Assembly: GCF_900115755.1 (NCBI RefSeq)
Contig: NZ_FOXQ01000001.1
Coordinates: forward strand, 62,001-126,000
Source of the DNA: Parafilimonas terrae
GTDB taxonomy: Bacteria; Bacteroidota; Bacteroidia; Chitinophagales; Chitinophagaceae
Direction: 5' to 3'
Length of the DNA stretch: 64,000 bases
This document shows, one piece after another, positions 1 to 8,241 of the stretch. The position numbers and the translations under genes are program-made. The notes beneath the pieces are model-generated. The model ran no database searches, was not told the origin of the DNA, and was given only the letters and a program-made list of their open reading frames with translations. Positions within the stretch are counted from its first letter, which is position 1. The number at the start of each line of letters is the position of its first letter.

Positions 1-52
1 AAAGAATGGTGCATGGTTAATAACAGCCAGCCAGGCCACGCCGGTTCAATAA

Positions 53-1297
53 TCAATCAATATATTTTTTAAAAATTGTTGTGGCAATATGCCCGCCAAA
101 ACCGAATGTATTATTCATGGCGTAATGCACTTCTTTTTGTTGCGCCTTATGCAGCGTGAAATCAAATATATCTTTAAACTCAGGTTCTATATCTGTTGAA
201 TTAATCGTTGGCGGAATTATGTTTTCCTGAACAGCTTTAATGCAGGCTATGGCTTCAATAGCGCCTGCTGCACCTAAAAGGTGCCCTGTCATTGATTTTG
301 TAGCGCTGATATTTAAATTATTTGCTTTGCCGAAAATTCTTTCAGCGGCTTTAAGTTCGCTAAGATCGCCTTGCTGCGTTGACGTAGCATGTGCACTTAA
401 ATAACCTATGTCTGCCGGTTGAATATTTGCATCTTCCAGTGCAGCAAGCATGCCTAAATAAGCGCCTTCACCGTCAGGATGCGTTCCCGTTAAATGATAA
501 GCATCGGCAGCCATGCCACCGCCTGATACTTCAGCAATAATAGTGGCGCCGCGCTTTTTTGCATGTTCCAGGTCTTCCAGTATAATTGCGGCTGCGCCTT
601 CTCCCATTACAAAACCGTCCCTGTTTATATCAAAAGGCCTCGATGCCAGTTGCGGATTATCATTCAATGTTGAAAGCGCTTTTGCCGACATAAAGCCGCC
701 TACTGCGCTTTGGGTTATGGGCGCTTCAGAACCACCTGTAATAATCATATCGGCTTTGCCCCATTTTATATAATTAAACGCATCAATAATGGCAGTATTG
801 GAAGTAGCACAGGCTGAAACAGTAGCAAAGTTTATTCCTCTTAAACCATGTTTAATTGAAATAACGCCTGATGCAATATCTACTATCATTTTAGGAATGA
901 GAAAAGGGCTAAACCTTGGTGTTCCATCTCCAAGCACAAATTCAGTTAGCTGTTGATCATAAGTAGTTACACCGCCATTACCTGACCCCCATATAACACC
1001 AATGCGGTTCCTGTTGAGCTCATCAAAATTTACGCGGGCATTGGCAATTGCTTCATCTGCTGCGATAATTGCATATTGGGTAAACGGGTCATATTTGCGC
1101 GCCTCCGCTTTATTAATAAAATGCAGTGGATCAAAATTTTTAAGCTCGCAGGCAAACTTCGTTTTGAACTTCGTTGTATCAAATTTTGTTATCGGCCCAG
1201 CGCCATTCTCACCATTTATCAATGATTTCCAAAAATCATTAAGATTATTACCAATTGGCGTTAATGCGCCCATTCCTGTTACAACAACCCTTTTCAT
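53..1297 (-). CDS. fabF: beta-ketoacyl-ACP synthase II (KAS II), accessory copy
   Basis: Condenses malonyl-ACP with a growing acyl-ACP in cytoplasmic fatty acid elongation. At 414 residues it has the usual KAS II length. The thiolase-fold triad is visible: Cys163 in SACATS, His303 in SAHATS and His339 in MTGHLLGAAGA, with Lys334 nearby. The C-terminal GFGG gate is present but is followed by His-Ile-Ala where FabF usually has Thr/His-Asn. The start codon overlaps the stop of the upstream TetR gene by four bases (ATGA), so the two are translationally coupled. There is no acpP or rnc beside it, which is the usual setting of the housekeeping fabF, so this is probably a second, regulated copy. The family is certain; the housekeeping versus specialised role is inferred. 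Confidence 0.93.
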   Translation of the reverse strand: MKRVVVTGMGALTPIGNNLNDFWKSLINGENGAGPITKFDTTKFKTKFACELKNFDPLHFINKAEARKYDPFTQYAIIAADEAIANARVNFDELNRNRIGVIWGSGNGGVTTYDQQLTEFVLGDGTPRFSPFLIPKMIVDIASGVISIKHGLRGINFATVSACATSNTAIIDAFNYIKWGKADMIITGGSEAPITQSAVGGFMSAKALSTLNDNPQLASRPFDINRDGFVMGEGAAAIILEDLEHAKKRGATIIAEVSGGGMAADAYHLTGTHPDGEGAYLGMLAALEDANIQPADIGYLSAHATSTQQGDLSELKAAERIFGKANNLNISATKSMTGHLLGAAGAIEAIACIKAVQENIIPPTINSTDIEPEFKDIFDFTLHKAQQKEVHYAMNNTFGFGGHIATTIFKKYID

Positions 1298-1851
1298 TTA
1301 TTATTAGTTAAGTCGTTAATAATTGTTTGTTTAATTTTCTCAAAGTCCTTCTTAGTTGTTAGTCTTGTAAGTTGTACTGCGGCCAGCATATTGGTTACTA
1401 TCATTAAGGCCTTGGTTCGGGCATCAATATCAAAGTAAAAAACTTTTTTTGCACGGCCTTCCTCCAAAATTGCAGTTACCCACCCAAGTATATGTTTAAC
1501 CAGTTTTTTAAGTTCATCCTGAATTTCCGGTTCTACTGTATATAGATCAGTGGCCAAAGAGCCCACAAGACATATTTTATTTTCACTTTTAGCAATGGTA
1601 TATATTGAAAAAAAAGCATTCATTTTTTTCATGCAATCGCTATCCTGGTTATTTTTAATAATTGCGGATAACTGCTGCTGATGTTGATGAATGATGGCTA
1701 TGCCAAGGTCTGTTTTAGTAGGAAAATGATAATGAACAGATGCATTCTTAATATTAAGCTGCCTGGCAATATCGGTAAAGCTAAATGCGTTGTATCCTTT
1801 TTCACGAATAAGCGCATCTGCAATTTTTACTATTTCAATCCTGGTATCCAT
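1294..1851 (-). CDS. TetR/AcrR family transcriptional regulator
   Basis: A 185-residue one-component repressor. The N-terminal helix-turn-helix spans roughly residues 22-50, with the typical TetR signature FSFTDIARQL followed by ASVHYHFPTKTDL. The C-terminal two thirds form the helical ligand and dimer domain, whose ligand cannot be told from sequence. It is the first gene of a two-gene unit with fabF, and its stop overlaps the fabF start (ATGA). Directly upstream is a 16-base near-palindrome between a -33 TTG and a -7 TATATTTG, which makes autorepression and control of fabF likely. By analogy with other TetR proteins beside lipid genes, a fatty acid or acyl-CoA effector is plausible but unproven. 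Confidence 0.9.
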   Translation of the reverse strand: MDTRIEIVKIADALIREKGYNAFSFTDIARQLNIKNASVHYHFPTKTDLGIAIIHQHQQQLSAIIKNNQDSDCMKKMNAFFSIYTIAKSENKICLVGSLATDLYTVEPEIQDELKKLVKHILGWVTAILEEGRAKKVFYFDIDARTKALMIVTNMLAAVQLTRLTTKKDFEKIKQTIINDLTNNK

Positions 1852-1862
1852 TTTTGAAACGG

Positions 1863-1893
1863 CAAATATACTTACCTATTAGTAGGTAGGCAA
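1863..1893 (-). promoter_or_regulatory. tetR-fabF promoter with embedded TetR operator
   Basis: Read on the minus strand, TTG (1893-1891), 20 bases, then TATATTTG (1870-1863) fits the Bacteroidota sigma-ABfr consensus TTG / TAnnTTTG. The spacer contains the inverted repeat TACCTA (1873-1878) - TTAG - TAGGTA (1883-1888), with perfect 6-bp arms. A repressor bound here would block RNA polymerase. The ATG lies 11 bases after the -7 box. Confidence 0.75.
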
Positions 1894-1937
1894 TTTTGAT
1901 TTAATTTATCCGGGCTGCTTCAAATAAAAGATGGGTT

Positions 1938-2732
1938 TTACAGCATCCCTTTCAATGCAAGCACGAGAATAACAACACCTAAAATAATACGGTAAACACC
2001 AAATGCTTTAAACCCATGCTTTTGCAGGTAGCCAATAAAAGATTTTACAGCAATTAAAGCCACGATAAAAGACACCACGGCGCCAATTACAAGCACACTT
2101 ATATTGCTGCTAACCAAAGTATCGGGATGATCTTTATATACATCCCAGAAACTTTTTACCGAAGCGGCAAACATGGTTGGAACGGCAAGAAAAAATGAAA
2201 ACTCAGCAGCGAGTGTGCGGGTTAATTTTTGCTGCATGCCGCCTACAATAGTTGCAGCGCTGCGGCTTAAGCCTGGCAACAAAATGGCAAGGCATTGAAA
2301 ACAACCAATTGCAAATGCTTTGGGCAATGATATTTCCCTTTCATCATCAATATTATTGCGCTTGAAGAGTTTATCAATAAACAGCAGCAATATACCGCCA
2401 CCAATCATAACGCAGGAAATGAAGATCAGGTTATCCAGCGCGGTATCAATATAATCCTTTAAAATAGCGCCAACAATGAGCGCCGGAATTACAGCAATGA
2501 TGAGCTTGAGATAAAAAGTAGTGCGTTTGAAATCGAAGAATTTTTTATAGAAAATTACAACAACTGAAAGTATGGCCGCAAACTGAATAACCACTTCAAA
2601 CATATCAACGAAGGGCGACGGTTGTATGCCAAGAAAAGGGTTGGCAAAACGCATGTGCGCCGTGCTCGATATAGGAAGAAATTCGGTTAAGCCTTCAATT
2701 ATAGCAATAATAATAGCCTGGAAAATTGTCAT
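1938..2732 (-). CDS. uppP: undecaprenyl-diphosphatase (BacA/UppP family)
   Basis: Integral membrane phosphatase that converts undecaprenyl diphosphate to the monophosphate lipid carrier needed for peptidoglycan and O-antigen synthesis. It has 264 residues, the usual length. Both signature regions are present: Glu13 and Glu17 in EGLTEFLPISSTAH near the N-terminus, and LLPGLSRSAATIVGG, containing the catalytic Arg, around residue 150. The rest is alternating hydrophobic helices. It follows DUF3098, a pairing common in Bacteroidota (often ftsX-DUF3098-uppP-truB); neither ftsX nor truB is next to it here. A terminator-like hairpin separates it from DUF3098, so it may be partly uncoupled. No promoter of its own was recognised. 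Confidence 0.95.
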   Translation of the reverse strand: MTIFQAIIIAIIEGLTEFLPISSTAHMRFANPFLGIQPSPFVDMFEVVIQFAAILSVVVIFYKKFFDFKRTTFYLKLIIAVIPALIVGAILKDYIDTALDNLIFISCVMIGGGILLLFIDKLFKRNNIDDEREISLPKAFAIGCFQCLAILLPGLSRSAATIVGGMQQKLTRTLAAEFSFFLAVPTMFAASVKSFWDVYKDHPDTLVSSNISVLVIGAVVSFIVALIAVKSFIGYLQKHGFKAFGVYRIILGVVILVLALKGML

Positions 2733-2759
2733 AGCCTGTTTTGGTGATTATTATATTAA

Positions 2760-2795
2760 TCAGGATAAAAAAAGAAAAGCGCTTTACAGCGCTTT
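2760..2795 (-). terminator. hairpin terminator between DUF3098 gene and uppP
   Basis: Perfect 8-bp stem (2776-2783 with 2788-2795, sequence AAAGCGCT/AGCGCTTT) with a 4-base loop. On the minus strand it is followed by a T-rich tract (TTTTCTTTTTTT). The stem overlaps the DUF3098 stop codon. It has the form of a Rho-independent terminator inside a presumed two-gene unit, so it may work as an attenuator. Confidence 0.65.
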
Positions 2796-3093
2796 ATGCC
2801 TTTGCAGTTTGAACAGGCTTACGAAAGATTGCGTAAATCTCCACCAGCAAGCCAAGCACAATAAGTATGGGTGCTATTGTAACTCTCGTTGTGCTGTACA
2901 CAACTTTATAATCGAATGTATTGGGATCTGTGTTTTTTCCACCGCTCATCAGCACCATTCCAAGTATAATAATGATGCCGCCGATGAGCATCCATTTATA
3001 ATTTTCTTTATTGAATAATGCCGGTGCATCCGTGGCTTTCGCGGCTTTTACCTGCTGAGGTTGTGGTGATGTTTGTTTTTTTAATTCAGCCAT
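2794..3093 (-). CDS. DUF3098 small membrane protein
   Basis: A 99-residue protein matching the Bacteroidota DUF3098 family: a charged, Ala/Gln-rich cytoplasmic N-terminus (about 30 residues), a first transmembrane helix around residues 34-52, a short loop with DPNTFDY, and a second helix around residues 72-90. Its function is unknown. In many relatives it sits between ftsX and uppP, which suggests a role in cell envelope or division. Here the following gene is uppP, and the upstream neighbour is the end of the xylan locus (GH43), with no ftsX. No signal peptide or catalytic motif is visible. Confidence 0.85.
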   Translation of the reverse strand: MAELKKQTSPQPQQVKAAKATDAPALFNKENYKWMLIGGIIIILGMVLMSGGKNTDPNTFDYKVVYSTTRVTIAPILIVLGLLVEIYAIFRKPVQTAKA

Positions 3094-3218
3094 TATTATG
3101 AATTATAAACCGCAAGATAGGGATTTGGATTTTAGTTGCCAGAAATAGTATTTAATAAAAACAATTTTAACTAAAGCCAGGCCGGTTTCACTAATCAAGC
3201 TATCAACTATTCAACCCC

Positions 3219-4772
3219 CTACTCCACCCTTAGCCAATCCACATCAACATAACCGCCAGGCATTTTAGTGGCGTAATTAAACAAACAGAATTTATTGCCG
3301 GTGAAAATTTTCAGGTTGAACTTCATCGCTAATGCATTGCCAAAAGGCTTGAACGTTTTATTATCCGTACTGTATTCAAATGTTGCCAGCGAAGTGGCGT
3401 TGGAAGCTATGGTGCGGAAGTAAATTGTTGAAGCGCTAACCGCTGCCGACTCAATTGTTTTGCCATTATTCACCATAATTATATATTGGCTGCTGCCATT
3501 TTGCTTAACGCCGATATAAGCATAAGGGTCCTGGAAAACCGCAAGGCCTGCTATGTCGCCATCTTTCATTTTGCCCACATCCATTTTTGTTGTTGCAATA
3601 GTGGGTTTGGTTTGATCATGTTTAGCAAATGGCCTTTGCGTTAGCGTGTTACGCGCCATCGTGAACGTTTGCGTTATGCCCGATGTTTTCAATCTCAAAT
3701 AACCGGGCCTTTCCATGAGCGACCATTTTGCATCATCAGGGTTGTGGTTCCAGCCCCACTGCATGCCTAATTTTTTATCATCAAATTCATCGGATGTAGC
3801 AAAATTTTTAATGGAATATTTTTTACCAACGTTAGGTTTTCTATAAGTTGTTACCGCTTTACCATTCACGCCAATCATCGGCCAGCCATCTTTCCAGGTT
3901 ACGGGTTGCAATGAAGGAAAGCGCCCAAAAGGGCCGCTGTCAACAAACAATATCGTCCACCATTCACCGGTTTGTGTTTCAATTAATGCGCCCTGGTGAA
4001 TGCCATAATTAATACCTTTTGTTGTATCGTAAATGAGCAGCTTTTGTTCATAAGGGCCATAAATATTTTTTGAACGCAAAGCGACCTGCATGCCATCTCT
4101 TCCACCATAAGTGCAATACAAATAATAATAACCGTTTATTTTATACACGTGCGTTCCTTCAAGCCCTTTGCGAATATCGCCCGTATAAACAAGTGAATCC
4201 GGGCCAATGGCTTCAAGGCTGTCATTAACTTCTGTGATGGAAATTTTGTTGTAACCCTGCGCTACATATACTTTGCCATTGTCATCAAAAAATAAACCGG
4301 GATCGTAAAAACCTTTCGGCAGGTGTGTAATGTGCCAGGGCCCTTCAGCTTTATCGGCCGTGCACATAAAGCCGCCTTCATTCAATGTTATGAATAAAAG
4401 ATAAAATTTATTGTTATGATATTTTATGCTTGTTGCCCACTGGCCATGCCCGTAACGGCTGCAGGTATCAAGGTTGTAACAATTGCTGAAATCGAAGCGG
4501 GGCAAGGCATTGCTGCAATATTCCCAATTTACGAGGTCATGCGATTTTAAAATGGTAACGCCTGGAAAAACAAACATGGTAGTGGTAACCATATAATAAG
4601 TATCGCCAACGCGAATTACATCCGGATCAGGAAAATCTGCAGAAATAAGCGGATTGGTATAGGTGCCGTCGCCATTATCGCTATGCACATTTTGCGCATG
4701 CGTTATGTTTAAGAAGAATAACATAAACAATAGTGGTAATGCAACCATTTTTAATCTTCGTTTCATCAACAT
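3219..4772 (-). CDS. glycoside hydrolase family 43 beta-xylosidase / arabinofuranosidase
   Basis: A secreted 517-residue enzyme with an N-terminal signal peptide (basic start, hydrophobic core to about residue 27; translation may begin at Met3). The five-bladed GH43 propeller covers roughly residues 35-325. The three acidic residues are visible: Asp49 (FPDPD, base), Asp157 (FYDPGLFFDD, pKa modulator) and Glu205 (GLEGTHVY, acid). The C-terminal 180 residues form a beta-sandwich of the kind found in XynB-like GH43 enzymes. It should release xylose or arabinose from xylo-oligosaccharides. It is the last gene of the xylan locus, next to GH10, probably co-transcribed with GH127, GH51 and GH10. Xylosidase versus arabinofuranosidase specificity cannot be settled from sequence. 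Confidence 0.9.
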   Translation of the reverse strand: MLMKRRLKMVALPLLFMLFFLNITHAQNVHSDNGDGTYTNPLISADFPDPDVIRVGDTYYMVTTTMFVFPGVTILKSHDLVNWEYCSNALPRFDFSNCYNLDTCSRYGHGQWATSIKYHNNKFYLLFITLNEGGFMCTADKAEGPWHITHLPKGFYDPGLFFDDNGKVYVAQGYNKISITEVNDSLEAIGPDSLVYTGDIRKGLEGTHVYKINGYYYLYCTYGGRDGMQVALRSKNIYGPYEQKLLIYDTTKGINYGIHQGALIETQTGEWWTILFVDSGPFGRFPSLQPVTWKDGWPMIGVNGKAVTTYRKPNVGKKYSIKNFATSDEFDDKKLGMQWGWNHNPDDAKWSLMERPGYLRLKTSGITQTFTMARNTLTQRPFAKHDQTKPTIATTKMDVGKMKDGDIAGLAVFQDPYAYIGVKQNGSSQYIIMVNNGKTIESAAVSASTIYFRTIASNATSLATFEYSTDNKTFKPFGNALAMKFNLKIFTGNKFCLFNYATKMPGGYVDVDWLRVE

Positions 4773-4840
4773 TTTATTAAAAAATTAATTCAAAGGAATT
4801 ATCAATAACAGTCCAAACCATTTTAACAGCAAAAGCAAAT

Positions 4841-4870
4841 ACTCAATATTCAATACACAATAATCAATGC
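4841..4870. repeat. CAATATTCAAT-type intergenic micro-repeat
   Basis: The spacer between GH10 and GH43 contains ACTCAATATTCAAT (4841-4854) followed by CAATAATCAATGC. The same ACTCAATATTCAAT followed by CAATAATCAA recurs at 57683-57709, in an unrelated spacer 53 kb away. This is a short dispersed intergenic repeat of unknown function. Confidence 0.5.
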
Positions 4871-4949
4871 TCCATTGTAAAACGCCCCCAAAATGATTTA
4901 AATATTGATTTTATGCGCATTCATCCTGTCAATCTCACAATCCTATAAA

Positions 4950-6095
4950 TCAAGGTTCAGACATTGGCACATTCAACACAGCCTGCAATGCAGGCTTTGG
5001 CTCAAGGTTTCTCAGCCATAACAAAGTATAGTTTGTCCTGCCCGGGATAGGATAATCATTTTTCCAGCTCATGCCATCATGCACGCCCCATAATGTTACC
5101 CTTGCAATCTTATCCCTGCGTTTATAAAAAATGGAAAATAATTCTGCATAACGATTGGCAAGCACAGTTTGCATGCTATCCGGCAAGCCTTTCTGATAAG
5201 GATCAAAAAACGCCTTAAACTCTTCCAGTTGAAATTGCTTGTCTGCCATTCCCTGCCCTATAATTTGTCCTTCTTTGGTTAGCGGCAACACATCCACATC
5301 CAGTTCTGTTATCATCACTTTTACACCGCAGGCATAGTAGGCATCTATTGCCTGTTCAATATATTCCGTCTTCGGATAATTCAAACCCCAATGGCCCTGC
5401 ATGCCCACCCCGTCAATGCGGATGCCTTCCTGTTGAAGCATCTTTATCATGCGCACAATACCATCTCGTTTGGATGGCCGCCATGCATTAAAATCGTTGT
5501 AGTATAATTCAGTATTAGGTGCATATTGCGCTGCAAATCTGAAAGCATATTTTACCAGCGTATCGCCATTGCCAAAGGCTTTCACCCAGGCTGTGTTTTC
5601 GCGGTAATTGCCATCATCACCTATCACTTCATTCACCACATCCCATGCATTTACACGCCCCGCATACCGCCCCGCCACAGCCTGTATATGGCTTCTTAAC
5701 CTTTCTATTTGTTCTTCTTTTGTATTCGGTTTTCCTTCTGCATTTGTAAAAAACCAGCCAGGGCACTGGTTATGCCATACCAGTGTATGCCCAACAATAA
5801 ACAGGTGATGTTTTTCGCCAAAAGCAACAAAATCATCAGCGGGACTAAAATTATAAACGCCGGGTTTTGGATTAATGAGCGCCGCTTTCATCACATTCTC
5901 CGGCGTAATTACATTGAACTGTTTGAGCACAATATCCTGCGTGGCTTTATCGCTGCCTGAAGTGATAGCGGGTGTAATTGCCGTACCCATTAAAAAAGCA
6001 TCTTTATAAACATCTTTTAATGTTTGCGCTGATACAAAAGTTTGCATGCAGCAAGCAAGTAAAATTCCGTTGAATATGTTTAAATGTTTCTTCAT
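4950..6095 (-). CDS. endo-1,4-beta-xylanase, GH10
   Basis: A 381-residue enzyme that cuts the beta-1,4-xylan backbone internally with retention. It has a signal peptide ending near residue 23 (FVSAQ) and then a single GH10 (beta/alpha)8 barrel without a carbohydrate-binding module. The acid/base Glu156 lies in WDVVNEVIGDDG and the nucleophile Glu264 in MITELDVDVLP; substrate-binding motifs GHTLVWHNQCP and YYNDFNAW are present. It is the only evident endo-xylanase in the window, so it should produce the oligosaccharides that SusCD imports and the exo-enzymes trim. It probably belongs to the transcript GH127-GH51-GH10-GH43. Cell-surface versus periplasmic placement is not certain, because no lipobox cysteine follows the signal sequence. 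Confidence 0.96.
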   Translation of the reverse strand: MKKHLNIFNGILLACCMQTFVSAQTLKDVYKDAFLMGTAITPAITSGSDKATQDIVLKQFNVITPENVMKAALINPKPGVYNFSPADDFVAFGEKHHLFIVGHTLVWHNQCPGWFFTNAEGKPNTKEEQIERLRSHIQAVAGRYAGRVNAWDVVNEVIGDDGNYRENTAWVKAFGNGDTLVKYAFRFAAQYAPNTELYYNDFNAWRPSKRDGIVRMIKMLQQEGIRIDGVGMQGHWGLNYPKTEYIEQAIDAYYACGVKVMITELDVDVLPLTKEGQIIGQGMADKQFQLEEFKAFFDPYQKGLPDSMQTVLANRYAELFSIFYKRRDKIARVTLWGVHDGMSWKNDYPIPGRTNYTLLWLRNLEPKPALQAVLNVPMSEP

Positions 6096-6176
6096 GGTTG
6101 TTGATTAAATTATCAGGTATTTTTTATTGAACAATGCCGTGTCAAAGCATTTCTATCATCATCATGCATTTATACT

Positions 6177-6202
6177 TTCACGATTGACCATTCACGATTG
6201 AC
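6177..6202. repeat. TTCACGATTGAC tandem micro-repeat
   Basis: Two perfect 12-base direct copies, TTCACGATTGAC, at 6177-6188 and 6191-6202, separated by CA, in the spacer between GH51 and GH10. Related words (CGATTGACG, TTTCACG, GTTGACCGTTGAC) occur at 52824-52867. Function unknown. Confidence 0.5.
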
Positions 6203-6212
6203 GAAAAAGCCC

Positions 6213-8195
6213 TCACTTCATTTTTATTCTTATTACCGTTAAGCTCATTGGCGGCGCTGTATAATTGAACGTTTTACTTATGTTATATGCCGATGTAACT
6301 GGTGTTATATTGTTTTTTTCCTGCAATGTATTCTGCGCATTTGCATCGCCGGTTAGTACGGTTTTTTCTGCCGCAGGCTGCATTTTTTTAAACCTGGAAA
6401 GATCAACCTTCATGGTTTTGGCAACAGCGCTGTCATAATTCACGAGCTTTAAAATTATGTCACTCGTTTTGCTGTCCTGCACACAGGAAGCAGCCAGCGA
6501 TGAATCTTTCGCATCTTTCTTAATCACGTTGCTGAAATACAGATCGCCACGGTTAGCCGAAAACAATTGCTGCACGTAATAATTTGGCGTTAGCGAGGCC
6601 GTAGTGTTATTGAAGAATATCATATCGGTCGTCCACTGCGTAAACTTATCTTTTGCAAACAACGGTGCATAAGAAGCCATTCTTACCACATCGCCATTGC
6701 GTTCAAGCGATGTCATGTAAACCGCTTCTGCAATGGCATTCCTGAGTTTGTTGCCCCATGAAGCATATTCACCAAGATATACTTCCGATGAATCACGGTT
6801 ATATTTATCGTAACGGTATTGATTGGAAATAAACCATTTTGGATCGGTGTAATAATGTTCATCCACAACAGGCACCTGCAACTGGTGCGCAAACTGCCAT
6901 CCTTTTTCCCAATCTTCACCACTGTGAAAAGGGCCTGCCGTACCTATAACTGTTATTTCAGGATGCTTTGCTTTTACGGCTTCATAAATCATTTTAAACC
7001 TTGATTCAAACTCCGGCGTTATCTTATCTTCATTACCAATACCTATATATTCAAGATTGAAAGAAGCCGGATGGCCGGCAGCAGCACGCTTTGCGCCCCA
7101 TTCAGATGTAACCGGCCCATTCGCCCATTCAATAAGATCTAATACTTCCTGAATATAGTCCTGCATTTCATCCATCGGCAATGCTTTTTGCCCCGTTCCG
7201 CCCACACGCCAGGTACCGCCTGAATTCTGGCAGCTTACAGCCGCAGGCAAAACAGGCAATGGCTTGGCGCCGATGTCTTCACAAAACTGGAAATATTCAT
7301 AATAACCAAGCCCCACCGTTTGATGATAGCCCCATATATTTCTTTGCTCCACACGCTGCTCTATCGGGCCAATGGTATTTTTCCAGCGATACATATTATC
7401 AAGGCCATCGCCATGTGTAAGGCAACCGCCGGGAAAACGTATGAAAGCCGGGTGCATATCAGCAAGTAACTGCGCTAAATCTGCACGAAGCCCGTTGGCA
7501 CGGCCTTTAAATGTGTTTTGGGGGAAGAGAGAAATTACATCTAATGCAAGCTGGCCTTCTGTTGCAGCCAGTATAATAAGGCTCGCCGTATCATAGGTTT
7601 CCGAAGCAGTAAGCGTGGCTGTATATTTTTTCCAATCTTTTGACGCAGTGGAAATATTGGTTTCAGCAATATTTTTTCCATCCTTTTTTTGCAGGCTTAT
7701 TTTTAAAGTAACAGCCTTTTCAGAAAGTTGCCGGGCAAAGAATGACAAGTTATATTTTTCACCGGCCTTTACAACCATACCTTCAAAACCTGGATTTTTT
7801 ATGCCCACGCCGGCATCGCCTTTAAAGCTTTCTTCATGCCCCACATGCTCCGCCGTAAGCACCATATAATGCGGGTTGTTTGCATGCACCGGTTCATTGG
7901 TTTCCACGCTTATTTTTCCATAAGAATAACCCGGCGTAATATATTCCCAGTAGGAAAAAGGGTTCCATTCGCGGCGCTCTGCCGGGCTGTATTCAAACGA
8001 ACGGTTTTGAACCATTTCAGCATATAAACCGCCGTCGGCAGCATAATTAATGTCTTCGAAAAAAAGGCCGAACAAATCGGTGCTTATCTTCTTGCCGCCT
8101 GTCGTTTGGCTTTGCGCCACAAGAGCGCAGCTGCAGGCCACACCAGCAAGCAATATTATTTTTTTGAAAGAAGCAAGTTTGGTAAAACGGTTCAT
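6213..8195 (-). CDS. GH51 alpha-L-arabinofuranosidase with CBM4/9-like domain
   Basis: Removes alpha-L-arabinofuranosyl side chains from arabinoxylan or its oligosaccharides. The reading frame is open from 8222, but the ATG at 8195 gives a cleaner signal peptide (MNRFTK, hydrophobic core, VAQSQT) and is preferred. Counting from 8222, a carbohydrate-binding beta-sandwich lies at about 120-235, followed by the GH51 barrel with acid/base Glu398 in GIGNED and nucleophile Glu485 in VYLGEYAS, then a C-terminal beta-domain. The architecture resembles the large GH51 enzymes of Bacteroidota and differs from the short GH51 at 25790-27331. It begins about 20-50 bases after the GH127 gene, in the same unit. 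Confidence 0.92.
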   Translation of the reverse strand: MNRFTKLASFKKIILLAGVACSCALVAQSQTTGGKKISTDLFGLFFEDINYAADGGLYAEMVQNRSFEYSPAERREWNPFSYWEYITPGYSYGKISVETNEPVHANNPHYMVLTAEHVGHEESFKGDAGVGIKNPGFEGMVVKAGEKYNLSFFARQLSEKAVTLKISLQKKDGKNIAETNISTASKDWKKYTATLTASETYDTASLIILAATEGQLALDVISLFPQNTFKGRANGLRADLAQLLADMHPAFIRFPGGCLTHGDGLDNMYRWKNTIGPIEQRVEQRNIWGYHQTVGLGYYEYFQFCEDIGAKPLPVLPAAVSCQNSGGTWRVGGTGQKALPMDEMQDYIQEVLDLIEWANGPVTSEWGAKRAAAGHPASFNLEYIGIGNEDKITPEFESRFKMIYEAVKAKHPEITVIGTAGPFHSGEDWEKGWQFAHQLQVPVVDEHYYTDPKWFISNQYRYDKYNRDSSEVYLGEYASWGNKLRNAIAEAVYMTSLERNGDVVRMASYAPLFAKDKFTQWTTDMIFFNNTTASLTPNYYVQQLFSANRGDLYFSNVIKKDAKDSSLAASCVQDSKTSDIILKLVNYDSAVAKTMKVDLSRFKKMQPAAEKTVLTGDANAQNTLQEKNNITPVTSAYNISKTFNYTAPPMSLTVIRIKMK

Positions 8196-8241
8196 GTTTT
8201 GGATCTGTTTTATATAATGCAATTGAAAAATTATTGTTTGT

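Noticed and set aside
513-773. 86-residue plus-strand frame inside fabF
   Set aside because: Opposite-strand shadow of a strongly conserved gene; no independent signals.
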